From Maniola hyperantus (lineage: Eukaryota; Arthropoda; Insecta; Lepidoptera; Nymphalidae), in assembly GCF_902806685.2 (NCBI RefSeq), contig NC_048539.1, forward strand, positions 14,424,378-14,488,377: a stretch of DNA of 64,000 nucleotides, given 5' to 3'. Shown here one piece after another: positions 53,835 through 63,930 of the stretch; position 1 is the stretch's first letter; every line of letters starts with the position of its first letter. The translations under genes were made by a program, and so were the position numbers. The notes beneath the pieces are model-generated. The model searched no databases, was not told the origin of the DNA, and saw only the letters and a list, made by a program, of their open reading frames with translations.

Positions 53835-54720
53835 TATTATTATGCTTGCGATCTGTTAGGCCGAGAAGACGAAGAGACTAGACATTTTTTCCGAATCGTT
53901 ATATCAATGATGATGTCGGAGTCTTCTCCGTTTGGCCGGAACGGCCAGACGGGGGTACGGGCTTCGAGGCTTGGCCTCCTTACCCGGGCGCATCTCTGTG
54001 CCCAGGTGTTTGTCTTTTAGCCGGGTTGAACCGGCTAGGGCCTGCCATCTTGGCTTTGGGCCCTGGTGGTTTGGTTGTGTATGTTTTTGTTCACCGCGCA
54101 GCGGGTAGATCACCCACTTCGCCGCGCGCGGTGATGTTGTAGCGATTAATTAATAATAATATAAATTTTCATAGATGGCGCTAAAAACTTGCACCACTAA
54201 AGATGAAAAATAATACTTATATCTATATCATCTATGCTTTAAATTTTTAAATGCAAATCGGATGCGAAATTAATTAATCACTTCTATTATAGTTCACAGA
54301 TTTTGTGGGGAAGAAGCGTAAGGAAAATTGCAGTGCACGCTAGCTCTTACTCTTCATCTATGTTATTGATTGACGATTAAAGCATCATATAGACATAGGA
54401 ATTATTTTTCATCTTTTGTGGTTGTAGAATTCAGCGCCATCTATGAAAATTTTCTCGAACGTTGCCTAGAAACCTCCTCATTGAAATAACCGTGTAACCG
54501 GAACAAAATAATATTACTTATGCTTCCGATCTGTCAGGCCGAGCAGTCGACGAGACTTTTTTTTCGAATTGTTAGATCAATCGAAGTAACAGTCTAACAG
54601 ACCGGAATAAATATTAGATACGCTTACGATCTGTTAGACCGAGCAGTCGAACAGACTAAACTTTTTTCCGGATTGTTAAGATCGATCGAACTAACAATCT
54701 AACAGATCGGAACAGACGGT
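53835..54720. mobile_element. Composite repeat: CGATCTGTTAG units with two inserts
   Basis: A unit CGATCTGT(T/C)AGGCCGAG(A/C)AG ... TTTTTTCCGAAT(C/T)GTTA occurs near 53,849, 54,525 and 54,625; the last two are about 100 bp apart. The first unit is interrupted by a GC-rich block (53,925-54,140; CGTTTGGCCGGAACGGCCAG) that ends in a CACCGCGC...GCGCGGTG inverted pair, and by the MITE at 54,166-54,450. Confidence 0.55.
54166..54450. mobile_element. MITE with about 50-bp inverted repeats
   Basis: AATTTTCATAGATGGCGCTA ... CTAAAGATGAAAAATAATAC pairs with ATTATTTTTCATCTTTTGTG ... CAGCGCCATCTATGAAAATT. About 285 bp; no ORF. Confidence 0.8.
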
Positions 54721-55673
54721 GGGAATGGCTAAATCAATTTTGAAGCGACTTTCACAGACAGGTAGAGAAATAATCTATTATTGCTATTTAGGCTCATTGA
54801 TGAAGTTGCGTTGTCTGACCAGGTATTTGTTTGATTTTATCCTAATCCGTTCAATAGAGAAGAGATATGTCATATTTGTTTGGTTTTGATCAATTAGGGT
54901 TCTGTACTGGCGCTCTATCAACAAACAATCGATTACTCTATAGACCATTAGAGGCTGAGTGCTTTATTATCCACCTATGAGTTTATTCTAGGTATAGTAA
55001 TATCCCCAATTTCAGCCCGATAACTTCTTAGTCAATGTTATTTAGTTTCTGCGTCGTTTACCAGCAGGCCGATTGCGAATCGACTGCATCTATCATTTAA
55101 TGACAGCATCAATGTCAAAATATGGTTTTCCTATCACGGTTCGGTGAGACAGTCCACAAAGGATAGATGTGGACAAAAAAATGATTTGACAGTTCATTTA
55201 CACTATCGATAAAATTTATTGTATGAAAAATGCTATTGCGGACGCGTTTTGAAGTTTGATGTCATATAAGAACCTCGACAAATGTTACGTCAAATGAGGT
55301 TTTCATTGAAACAACTCGAGAGGTGTTTTTATCAGTGACATAAGCTATCCGCAAATCGTTTTACTACTCATATTAATTAAAATAAAGTTATGAAAGGGAT
55401 TAAAAAAGGCTATAGTAATTCTTCTGCTAGATAAGAAATCAATTATTAATTTTAGAAGCTAGTATAATAGTATAAAAGTATTTTTAGATTATGTAAGTCT
55501 CATAAGTACTTTTAAAAGAATATGTGATGACTCTTTCATTAGTAGGTTTGATGCACAGAGTACATTAAATATAGAGGTATACTAACACTGAGAAATGAGA
55601 ATCACAGAGTACTTTTTACACGCACCTATAACTTCTTGGAGAACAGTTATGTGCATTTTAACTAAATAATTAA
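54721..55673. other. No recognisable feature
   Basis: No domain or repeat family recognised in this mostly AT-rich stretch. Confidence 0.4.
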
Positions 55674-55865
55674 ATATCATTGCTTTAACGGTGATGGAAA
55701 ACATCGTGTGGAAACCTGCATGCCTGAGAGTTCTCCAAAATGTTATCGAAGGTGTGTGAAGTGAAGTCTACCAATCCGCATTTGGCCAGCATGGTAGACT
55801 ATGGCCAAAACTCTTCTCACACTCAAGAGAACCGTACTCTATAGTGAGCCAGCGACAAGCTGAAC
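55674..55865 (+). mobile_element. SINE-1 body, reversed
   Basis: ATCATTGCTTTAACGGTGAT, TGCATGCCTGAGAGTTCTCC and CAGCATGGTAGACTATGGCC show a plus-sense copy without its tRNA head. It abuts an opposite copy at 55,880, forming a tail-to-tail pair. Confidence 0.75.
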
Positions 55866-55879
55866 ATAATAGTATATCT

Positions 55880-56070
55880 TTGACTCCTTTGAGAACAATA
55901 TGGAGAACTCTCAGGCATGCAGATTTCCTCATGATATTTCCTTCACCGCTAAATCAAGTTAAGTATAATTAATTGTTTAAAACGCACATAACTCTTAGAG
56001 ATGCGTACCTAGAATTGAACCCCCAACCTTCAATTATTCAGAGGTGGACATCCTAACCACTAGGCTCTTC
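55880..56070 (-). mobile_element. SINE-1 copy with tRNA head
   Basis: CTTTGAGAACAATATGGAGA to ATCCTAACCACTAGGCTCTT; the B-box is mutated (GGGGGTTCAATTCTAGGTAC on the minus strand). Confidence 0.75.
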
Positions 56071-56169
56071 GGGGAACTTGTCCAAAAGTCAAATCATTTT
56101 CTGATTTAATTGATTTAGCTTTAGAAATTACTTTGGAATTTAAATTATTTAGGCAAATAAAACAACAGT

Positions 56170-56309
56170 TTGATGATTTTTTATGTATTCTTTTATTAAA
56201 GTAGATTAGATTCTGACATTTTAATTATATCACCATCTGCTTCTTATAAATCTAATCTGGCACCGTTCATTATTTTATTTGTCTCTGCACGGGGTCCAAG
56301 AGCTCGAGT
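56170..56309 (-). terminator. 3' UTR and poly(A) signals of the minus-strand gene
   Basis: Downstream of the stop codon at 56,310-56,312, on the minus strand, AATAAA occurs at 56,274-56,279 (in GACAAATAAAATAATG) and again at 56,192-56,197 (in CTTTAATAAAAGAAT). Confidence 0.5.
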
Positions 56310-56516
56310 TCACAACATATCCCAATCCATATCTTTGTCAGGATGAAGAAATGAATGCAGCACTGTATCACCTTTGCCTGAAAAAAAATTATGATAACTG
56401 AGTAAGTGACCACTGACTGTGTTGCTTAATCTATACCACTAGGCACTACCAGCTTCTGTTTAGGTATGACGTTGTCTGCGAAGACTTTAGAATCAGTGTA
56501 TATGGTATCTTTGTTA
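56310..56516 (-). CDS. Last two exons of an unidentified gene
   Basis: The penultimate exon (56,437-56,516) reads NKDTIYTDSKVFADNVIPKQ then KLVVPSG and ends at donor AGTG/GTATAG. A 59-bp intron (56,378-56,436) ends ATTTTTTTTCAG. The last exon (56,310-56,377) continues in the correct phase (G|GC) with KGDTVLHSFLHPDKDMDWDM, L and TGA. Two poly(A) signals follow. Matching phase across a minimal-size insect intron with a good acceptor, plus protein-like composition (Asp/Lys-rich, acidic DKDMDWDML end), makes a real gene likely. A TAA blocks the frame just upstream of 56,516, so splicing there is required (acceptor CTAAATTAG). I do not recognise the family. Upstream candidates are 56,670-56,731 and 57,716-57,781. 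Confidence 0.6.
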
Positions 56517-56669
56517 CTAATTTAGCTAATCCAAATTGTTTCTTTAAATATTTGTGGTGCGAAGGAGTAAGAAACATCCAAACTTTCATATGAAGAGCAA
56601 CGTTTTAGGCAGCTCTAGATACATAAGGAAACATACTCGAGAAAGCACTTGTAGTGTGGAGGTACTTAC

Positions 56670-56731
56670 TATGAAGTCATAACCACCAGTAGCAATGGAC
56701 TCAATTTGTATAATAGGTACTTTATGAAACG
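56670..56731 (-). CDS. Candidate internal exon of the minus-strand gene
   Basis: Ends at a strong donor, CTTCATA/GTAAGTACC. The frame that joins in phase to the exon at 56,516 reads FIKYLLYKLSPLLLVVMTS (hydrophobic) from acceptor TTTTAACAG. Another frame reads KVPIIQIESIATGGYDFI, which looks more like a folded protein but would not join the next exon in frame. The choice cannot be settled from sequence. A SINE-1 fragment adjoins it. Confidence 0.35.
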
Positions 56732-56739
56732 CTGTTAAA

Positions 56740-56842
56740 ACTCCTCTAACTTTTCGGAGTTTAATACCATTGTAACAACTAAATATCACTTGCTTAGCTG
56801 TGAAGGAAAAGGAAGATCGTGAGGAAACCCGCATGAGAGCCT
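56740..56842 (+). mobile_element. SINE-1 fragment
   Basis: CTCCTCTAACTTTTCGGAGT, AATATCACTTGCTTAGCTGT and ATCGTGAGGAAACCCGCATG. Lies directly upstream of the candidate exon at 56,670-56,731. Confidence 0.65.
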
Positions 56843-56869
56843 TTACTTGTATTGAATGATAACGTTTGT

Positions 56870-56990
56870 TAACTTACGAGTTCTAACTTCCAAGCAGCCA
56901 CAGTCCGTCAATAAGGGTCCCAATACTTAGGCAAATCAGTGCCCAGGCATTTGCGTATAAGTTCAGTGAGAAAAACTAAGTCTCCGGAGT
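56870..56990 (-). other. Possible exon or TE relic with donor GTAAGTTAAC
   Basis: One minus-strand frame gives NFACSSDSGDLVFLTELIRK then CLGTDLPKYWDPY and a TGA; another gives a hydrophobic NLYANAWALICLSIGTLIDG. A strong donor (ACTC/GTAAGTTAAC) follows. Neither frame crosses the donor without a stop. It may be an exon of the same gene with an error or mutation, or an unrecognised repeat. Confidence 0.2.
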
Positions 56991-57464
56991 CCGAGGAGCA
57001 AGCAAAGTTGTAGAATTAATCACAAAAAACAAACGCGTAAACTAAGGAAAAACAACAAAAAATTGTACTTTGTGGTCTGGGGTTCTAAATAGTTACCACA
57101 GACTAACTACTTATTTGTAATAAGTAACGTAGCCAAATTTAGGAGACTGTTATGTCCATGTAAATTGCTAGATTACCAAGTGATTACCATAGATATTCGA
57201 TTTAGTCGGGTTATAAATAGGTCCGTGCTACCAATACGTCATCAAAATGTCGATAATGACCAAATGCGATATAGTGCATTAGTCGTCCGCGATAGCAAAT
57301 TTATCAACTGTAACGATCACGATTCTTAAGGATATTTCTATTGCGATGTCACATGTCAGTTTACGGCAATCGGCCTGCAGACTTCCTGTAGCTACTACAA
57401 ATTTTCCATTTCCATTTTATATTGTGCAAATAGTTGCAATTTTACAAACCACTCCCATAATATT

Positions 57465-57640
57465 AATCATCATCAACAACCGATAGACGTCCACAAAGAC
57501 ATTGGTCTCTTGTAGGGACTACCACATGCCACGGTCTTGCGGCGCCTGAATCCAGCGGCTCCCTGATGTCGTCCATCCAACTAATGGGGGGGTCTTCCAA
57601 CGCTGCGCTTTCCGGTGCGAGGTTGCCATTCCAGCAACTT
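57465..57640 (-). pseudogene. LINE ORF2 3' end, minus strand
   Basis: The minus strand encodes WNGNLAPESAALEDPPISW in the shifted frame of the 4.8-kb copy, with CGATAGACGTCCACAAAGAC and an ATCATCATC tail at the low-coordinate end. A dead, truncated copy in what would be an intron of the minus-strand gene. Confidence 0.65.
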
Positions 57641-57715
57641 AATATTAATATTAACTGATTATATAGGCAATTATAGGCAATCTACCTATGTTATGAAGAA
57701 CATAATATGGCTTAC

Positions 57716-57781
57716 CAGCTCTACCAACAATATAAAAAGAAAATTTATTTTATGCCAAATGATGTAGTGTTTTTCGGGCAT
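57716..57781 (-). CDS. Candidate first coding exon (signal-like)
   Basis: ATG at 57,779-57,781 opens MPEKHYIIWHKINFLFILLV EL (22 codons), ending in phase 0 at a strong donor, GAGCTG/GTAAGC. A basic start followed by a hydrophobic run (INFLFILLV) resembles a signal peptide or membrane anchor. Phase 0 agrees with the candidate exon at 56,670-56,731. The ATG context is ordinary. A chance ORF with a donor cannot be excluded. Confidence 0.4.
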
Positions 57782-58753
57782 AAGTGCTTCGTAAACTTAT
57801 GGGGTAATAAAATTTATTTGTAAATCGATAAAAATGTACCTCGGCTATAAAAAAACAATGAATACAGAACGGCTGTTTCTGTAGTACATTGATAAATTCT
57901 TGTAGTACATGATATAATTTATAGGTAACTCATTTGTAATGTTTTATTACGATTTATCAAACACGCTGTATACTCGTATGTATACCAGACTCACTTTTTA
58001 GTCTGTTAGCTACCGCATCCGTGTAAATCCGGGACGAGCTAGTACAGAATAATACAATTATGTATAATTCAATCTGGAAGATTACGTAACTGTAGACATG
58101 GCTTTAGGTAATTAATGCCAATCCCCTGATTTAATTACTAATTACTCAGACTGTTATACTAAACAACATAATTAAAATAGCTAGGTTCTCTATCTAAAAG
58201 CAAAACTTTTAATATTTCAAAGTACAGTACCTAATCAACATTGATTTTCATGCTAAATTAAAATGAAAATAATATTAATTTTGTTTTTATGCATATTTTT
58301 ATCGTAGGCGCGCGGTAGCTTTGCCTACGCCGTAGACATCTGAGTTTGATTCAGTACCTAATGGTACCTATTAAAAAAAGTTCTACAGTTTCATGAAACA
58401 TTTTTTATAATTAACTAGCTAATGCCCTATTTGCATTGCAATACGACCACTTATTGTACGTTGATAATACTGTCTGAAATTTTCTCGCTAGTCCCAACAA
58501 CAACTCTACAAAGTTTCATCTCAATCGAATGAACAATACATATATGCACGAATAGGTTACGAAAAGATGGACAGACAGATATTAATTTTGTTTTATTATA
58601 CTATTTGTACCTACTAATTTACTCAATTCAAGGTTTAGTATGTACAGTTTAGAGACTTCCCATAACATTTTATTTCTAAATGCCATGTTATTATTTATTA
58701 ACTATTTTTACATTAAGAAACAAAACTAACATACATGCTTGTATAGGTATTAC
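57782..58753. other. Candidate first intron; repeat debris
   Basis: AT-rich sequence between the putative leader exon and first coding exon. A repeat-like CTAGCTAATGCCCTATTTGC ... GATGGACAGACAGATATTAA occupies about 58,424-58,590. Confidence 0.4.
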
Positions 58754-58910
58754 CTGCGCACACAATTACTGTCAATCACGACTTCGTAACTTTTAGACAC
58801 AACAAAAACTGTCACTGGATTCACACAAAGCACGCAACCCGAATTTCAAATTAGTAACCGATCGCTCCCGTGACGTCGGCCTCACTTCAACAGGTCGCAT
58901 CCCGCACTGG
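58754..58910 (-). promoter_or_regulatory. Candidate promoter and 5' UTR exon
   Basis: On the minus strand a GC-rich stretch (GGCGCGAGCGCGTTCGCCCG) precedes CGGCCAGTGCGGG, an initiator-like site near 58,909. Then comes a leader ending TTGTGTGCGCAG/GTAATACC, a good splice donor. No long ORF lies in the leader. Position and strand fit the gene whose exons lie at 56.3-57.8 kb. Confidence 0.4.
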
Positions 58911-58939
58911 CCGGCTGGGCGGGCGAACGCGCTCGCGCC

Positions 58940-59030
58940 AAAAATAATACTCCAGGACTTCCCTTTGACCGTGTGGGTATCGGAAAATGCCATCCCCCGG
59001 TCCTTTATCACGTCTGAATCGACGTTGGTT
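58940..59030. repeat. Dispersed GACCGTGTGGGTA..GGAAAATGCC block
   Basis: GACCGTGTGGGTATCGGAAAATGCCATCC-like sequence (first 20 bases only shared strictly) recurs near 59,805-59,840 and 59,970-60,030 with GACACGTG(A/T)AGAC nearby, so a small dispersed repeat is present three times within 1.1 kb. Confidence 0.5.
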
Positions 59031-59127
59031 CGACACGTGAAGACGTCGTTTATCTTTTTAAACAAAATAAAAATACTAAAAAAATAAGGCTACCTACAGC
59101 CGTCATAATTTACCACTCTACCGACAA

Positions 59128-59203
59128 AAATGTGATGCCGGTATCGAACCCCGGACCTCCCGAATAGGAGGCCGACGTTTTGACCACTTGGCTATCACCG
59201 CTT
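59128..59203 (-). mobile_element. Solo tRNA-like SINE head
   Basis: The minus strand reads AAGCGGTGATAGCCAAGTGG (A-box) then GGTCCGGGGTTCGATACCGG (B-box), as in SINE-1 heads, but no SINE-1 body follows. Confidence 0.6.
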
Positions 59204-59339
59204 TCAAAGTTTCAACGGTAACTTGACAGCAAAATTAACAAAGGGAAGCTACACAATAAGCTTTCTTCATTTGATACCAAACTCGTTACATTTCTTCCGA
59301 TTTTATTTTATTATCTTGACGTATTGTTGTCTTGGACTA

Positions 59340-59748
59340 AGAGCCAGCGAGTGCCAGGCCTTCGTTTTTTATAAAAGCTGGAAGTTGCTGTGCGTATTGT
59401 CCCCAACACAGGGGGGAACGATCTGCAAATATGAAGTTTGGATCGTGGTGGCTATGGGAGATAACAGGTTACAACAAAGGTATAAAAAAAATCTTACGTC
59501 AAAGTGTAAAGTCTAATTTTTTTATATTTTCATCGGAATTGTATTAGTAATTACGTCATGCATTGCCAGATACTTTGTGCGCAACCCCCTGCCAGACGCT
59601 CTTAAAGTTTTAAAATTTCAGGGTATCTCCCAAAGCCACCATGATTCAAACTTCATAGTCGCGGATCGTTCCTCCCTGTATTGTGGAGAAAACGCAGAGA
59701 AACTTTCAGCTTTTATAAAATAACGAAAGTCTGACACGCGCTGGCTCT
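59340..59748. mobile_element. Foldback element FB copy 3, complete
   Basis: Ends AGAGCCAGCGAGTGCCAGGC and GACACGCGCTGGCTCT are inverted. Inner blocks ATAAAAGCTGGAAGTTGCTG / AACTTTCAGCTTTTAT and CTATGGGAGATAACAGG / GGGTATCTCCCAAAGCC also pair. About 409 bp. Confidence 0.8.
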
Positions 59749-60125
59749 CTCTCTATCTGTTAATAGAATCTTACAGGATTGCTCATGACATCAAGGGCTT
59801 CATACGGACCGTGTGTACAGGAAAATGCCTTTCCGGCCTTCCTCCAGTTCTCACGACGGAACCGACTTTGATTTGACACGTGTAGACAAGGGGCGTTAAA
59901 CTCCTTAAAAAGGTTCCGGAACGAAAATGATAAATACATTTATCTAAATTGTTTTGAAGCTTGTTCTACGCCCACACGGTCAATAAGTGGGAGTAGATAG
60001 GAGTACTGGAAAATGCCTTTCCTCGACCCTGAAAGGCGGAAATAAATTATCGGACGCGGCTAGCAGACGCGGCTGTGTGTACCAGACGTAAGTAGCGGCT
60101 GTACCCTAGAGATTTTATTATCCTA

Positions 60126-60374
60126 CTAGCTTATGCTCGCGACTTCGTCCGCGTGGACTACACAAATTATAAACCCCTATTTCATCCCTTTAGGGGTTGA
60201 ATTTTCACGAACCCTTTCTTAGCGAATGTCTACGTCATAATAGCTATCTGCATGCTAAATTTCAGCCCGATCCATTCCGTAATTTGAGCTGTTCGTTAAT
60301 AGACCAGTCAGTCAGTCAGTCAGTCAGTCAGTCAGTCAGTCAGTCAGTCATTCACCTTTTCCTTTTATATATTT
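60126..60374. mobile_element. GACTTCGTCCGCG-family repeat, full length
   Basis: AGCTTATGCTCGCGACTTCG to the end, with an expanded (CAGT)n run at 60,307-60,350. Directly followed by a second copy. Confidence 0.8.
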
Positions 60375-60377
60375 AAA

Positions 60378-60530
60378 CTAGCTAATGCCCGCGACTTCAT
60401 CAGCGTGGGTTACACAACTTTGAACGCCTGTTTTATCCCTTTACGGATTTAATTTTCAAAAATCCTTTCTTAGCGGATGTCTAAGCTAAGCCATAGTACC
60501 TATCTGCATGCCAAATTATTACTTGTACCT
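60378..60530. mobile_element. GACTTCGTCCGCG-family repeat, truncated tandem copy
   Basis: AGCTAATGCCCGCGACTTCA to ACCTATCTGCATGCCAAATT; head to tail with the preceding copy. Confidence 0.7.
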
Positions 60531-60887
60531 ATAACTTTTATTTTAGGTAAGTACTATTCTATAACTAATGGTTTGCTGCTTTCTACTCGTAGACTAGTTC
60601 AGTGAATCCAATAAAAACTATTCTAAGATTAGTAGAGGTGATATGAAAGTGTTCATTTATTAAAGTTTAGATTAACGGAAACATCGTTCTTATAAATATT
60701 TATACGTTAGGAAATCTGTTTAGAACACTCTCTCGGAATATGCGTACATGTTAGTAGTAGATGAATAAGTATACATACGAAATTACGTTCCTCACGGAAG
60801 GTCTAATGAGTGAGTACGGAGAAAAACATTTCCAAACAAGCCACTAATTATTAACGTCAATATCGATATCACGTCTAAATCGTGTTT
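60531..60887. other. No recognisable feature
   Basis: AT-rich; nothing supportable. Confidence 0.45.
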
Positions 60888-61198
60888 CATCATCATGATC
60901 AACCCATCGCCGGCTCACTACAGAGCACGGGTCTCCTCTCAAAGTGAGAAGGGTTTTGGCCATAGTTTACCACGCTGGCCATGTGCCGATTGGCAGATTT
61001 CACACACCTTCGGGAACATTATGTAGAACTCTCAGGCATGCGGGTTTCCTCACTATTTTTTCCTTCACCGTTAAAGCAAGTGATATTTAATTTCTTAAAA
61101 CGCACATAACTCCGTAAAGTTAGAGATGCGTGCCCGGGATCGAACCCCCAACCTCCGATTAGGAGGCGGACGTCCTAACCACTAGGCTATCACAGCTT
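60888..61198 (-). mobile_element. SINE-1, full length
   Basis: CATCATCATGATCAACCCAT to CACTAGGCTATCACAGCTT. The B-box is intact on the minus strand (GGGGGTTCGATCCCGGGCAC). Confidence 0.85.
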
Positions 61199-61449
61199 AT
61201 CGTGTTTAGTAATAAGAAACTGTGTTGAGAGCAATACAAATTATTTTAACGTACCTAACTTCAGTCCGTTTTTGGGCTTATTTTAGTTAAAGTTATGTAC
61301 GTTAGCTTTTATGCAACTTTGTGATTAAGTTTGTCATCCATTATAGGAATCCAATGAAAACACGTTCAAACCCTAAAGAGAGGTTTATTGCAACTAAATT
61401 TTGCAAAATTGCATATTCCAAATAATTTTAAATACATATCAAAAATTAC

Positions 61450-61520
61450 GTAACCGGCAGGAATCGAACCTGCATCTTCTGGGTTCGCGCCCGGTGCCTT
61501 GACCACTCAGCCACGGTTTC
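61450..61520 (-). tRNA. tRNA-like locus with intact A and B boxes
   Basis: The minus strand reads GAAACCGTGGCTGAGTGGTC, AAGGCACCGGGCGCGAACCC, AGAAGATGCAGGTTCGATTC and CTGCCGGTTAC. A-box TGGCTGAGTGG and B-box GGTTCGATTCC are perfect, the T-arm pairs 5/5 (GCAGG/CCTGC), and the acceptor pairs 6/7. A TTTTT run just downstream could end polymerase III transcription. The anticodon stem has a mismatch and the loop appears to be 6 rather than 7 nt, so a pseudo-tRNA or SINE head is as likely as a functional tRNA. No anticodon is assigned. Confidence 0.4.
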
Positions 61521-61523
61521 GCT

Positions 61524-61950
61524 TACTGCCAGTGACGAAATTAATGTATGTTTCCTTGAAGTGTAGGTAAAAACACAATCATAAAAATTATAAAAAATAC
61601 TTACATAATATTATTAAATAGGATTACATACAATTTAAGTTTTACATTCGTACTTCACACTCAATTAAACCAATTAGATTTTTAGGTTTTCTATTTACCT
61701 AACAGTAATAAGTATGTAAATTACGAAATATTTCTAAAAACAATATCATAATTTCAAGCGGCAATCACAAGTGTGCTATAATAATAGTTCTTAATGAATT
61801 TTGCTATATTTAAGCCTACGACGCGGTACTGCAAAAAGGAAACTTCACCAAAGTGGAGCTATAGGAAGATGGCGCTATTGTTCGAGCCCGACACGCGATG
61901 TCTCAGCTATAAAACATTACAATAACTAGTTAGACAGGCCATTACCTACT
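61524..61950. other. No recognisable feature
   Basis: AT-rich; nothing supportable. Confidence 0.45.
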
Positions 61951-62233
61951 TCATCATTATCATCATGATCAACCCATCACAGAGCACGCCGGTCTCCTCT
62001 CAGAGTGAGAGGGTTTTGGCCAAAGTCTACCACGCTAGCCATGTGCGGATTGGTAGACTTCACACACCTTTGAGAACATTATGGAGAACTCTCAGGCATG
62101 CAGGGTCAAAGCAAGTGATATTTAATTAATTAAAACACACATAACTCCGAAAAGTTAGAGGCGCGTGCCCGGGATCGAACCCCCGACCTCCGATTAGAAG
62201 GCGGACGTCCTAACCACTAGGCTATCACAGCTT
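61951..62233 (-). mobile_element. SINE-1 with small internal deletions
   Basis: TCATCATTATCATCATGATC to CTAGGCTATCACAGCTTTT. The GCCGGCTCACTAC block and part of the TTTCCTCACGATG block are missing. Confidence 0.8.
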
Positions 62234-63439
62234 TTTCCTACCTACTTAAGTACCTAGTAATTTCGTTGAATCCTACTTTCCTTGATTCAAACATTTATGG
62301 CAGACAAAATTACATTACGAAAAAGTGGCACAGAGATGTCAAATACCTACTTCAGGAATACGCCATCTGTAAAAATATAACGATACTGTTCATACGAACT
62401 AAGCCTTCTAAATTATGTAGTACCTACCCTTACCCTTGGAGTCGGATAAAGATAAATCAAGACATAGGACTTAGCTGGAACTAAGAGGTGCTTCCAGCCA
62501 ATGTGCATCTATATCATAAAATATGCTATTATGACATGTTTCATGGGCTTATATCATTAGTAGTTTGGACACTTGTGATATTTTAACAATGTGTTGACGT
62601 GATGTTTAAATACAATATGTCTGTATACATCGATGGTCTGAATCAATAGCAAAGCTATGGGTAATAATGTAAGAGCCCTGGTCCAATCCCCCAAAAGTGT
62701 TAAAACCTATGCTAAATGAAAGCATTTGGGATACAATTTATATTGTAATTAGGCGGTCAAGCCAAAATAGAGCGCGAACATAGTGACTTTTGTTGGCACA
62801 TTTTCTAGCTTCTAGTAGCATTACCTAAGGGCGTTGTCGTGTCGTTGTTAGGGGATTGGACCAAAATGACTCAAGGTGCTTAATTATATCGTGCTACATT
62901 ATCTGGTTGCATCGTTCACTGAAGAATAGTGAAGTAGACTGCAAAAACGAGACAGAAGAAGCAGAATGACAATGGTAAAGGAACTTTGTCGCTAGTAAAT
63001 TGTAAAATGCAAAGTAAACCATTGTCTTGCCGTGATTTGATACAAACCAGAATGCAAGGGTCAAGTTGGAAACAACGGGCGATGGTGCTAATGATCGCAG
63101 GTGGACACGCAACGGTTAGATTACATCGCCACATTTCATGGGGGTAGTAATTTCCGACCAATTCGTATTTTCGTAAATGTTGCTAGTAGAAAAACTATAA
63201 CCATAACGATAACTCGAAAGAGGTTAATCTATTAATAATTTCCGCTATTTTATTAAATCTATACACAATCTGAAAATGCTTCTGATATATATCCCATTCT
63301 CTATGGTTTATTTATCTTTTTTATCGTATGAGATTTGTCGCCCTTACATTAATCAGATATTGGAATTTGGAATAATGGGGTCCCAAATCTTTCCATATGC
63401 GCTTCGACTAAAGAATATGATTTCAACTCGTCATTTGAC
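62234..63439. other. No gene recognised
   Basis: ORFs at 62,266-62,484 (plus), 62,894-63,161 (minus, two frames) and 63,276-63,461 (plus) lack domains. The minus ORF has several Cys residues but no recognisable pattern. Confidence 0.35.
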
Positions 63440-63930
63440 GGTTAAAATCAGATGTTATTAGTAATAATATACCTACCCAACCGAACGGCTTACATGCTCT
63501 CCGATAGAATGGTAGAGGCCAAATTCGGACCTTCAAATTCAGTCACCCACTCAGTTACTGACTCCCGTCAACAGTGCTGGACCAGCACAATCAATTCTCA
63601 GCTCAGGAGCTGTTCGAACTTATCCCTCCCTCACCTTTCTACCACCGTACCACAAGACACCAGGCGAGCTTCCACCCCTATGTCGTCAACATTCCATCTT
63701 CGCGTACGAAACGCTTTGCGTCATCATTCCTTATACGCATGGCTAGGGTCTAGAATACTCTACCTAGATCAGTGTTTCCTGCCAATTATAATCCGGGTAT
63801 CTTTAAAACAAGAGTGAATAGGCACCTTCTAGGCAAACGCGTCCCATCTTAGGCCACATCATCACTTCCCATCAGGTGTGATCGTGGTCAAGCGTGCGCC
63901 TATTAATGAATTTTAAAAAAATGATTTGCG
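63440..63930 (+). pseudogene. LINE ORF2 C-terminal remnant at window edge
   Basis: The plus strand reads SSTFHLRVRNALRHHSLYAW, then LGSRILYLDQCFLPIIIRVS, a stop, and in the same frame ASHLRPHHHFPSGVIVVKRA. The order FxLR...LDQCFLP...F(K)...HHHFPSG is the post-RT C-terminal end of a lepidopteran LINE. Several stops and the absence of polymerase motifs show it is inactive. Confidence 0.65.
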
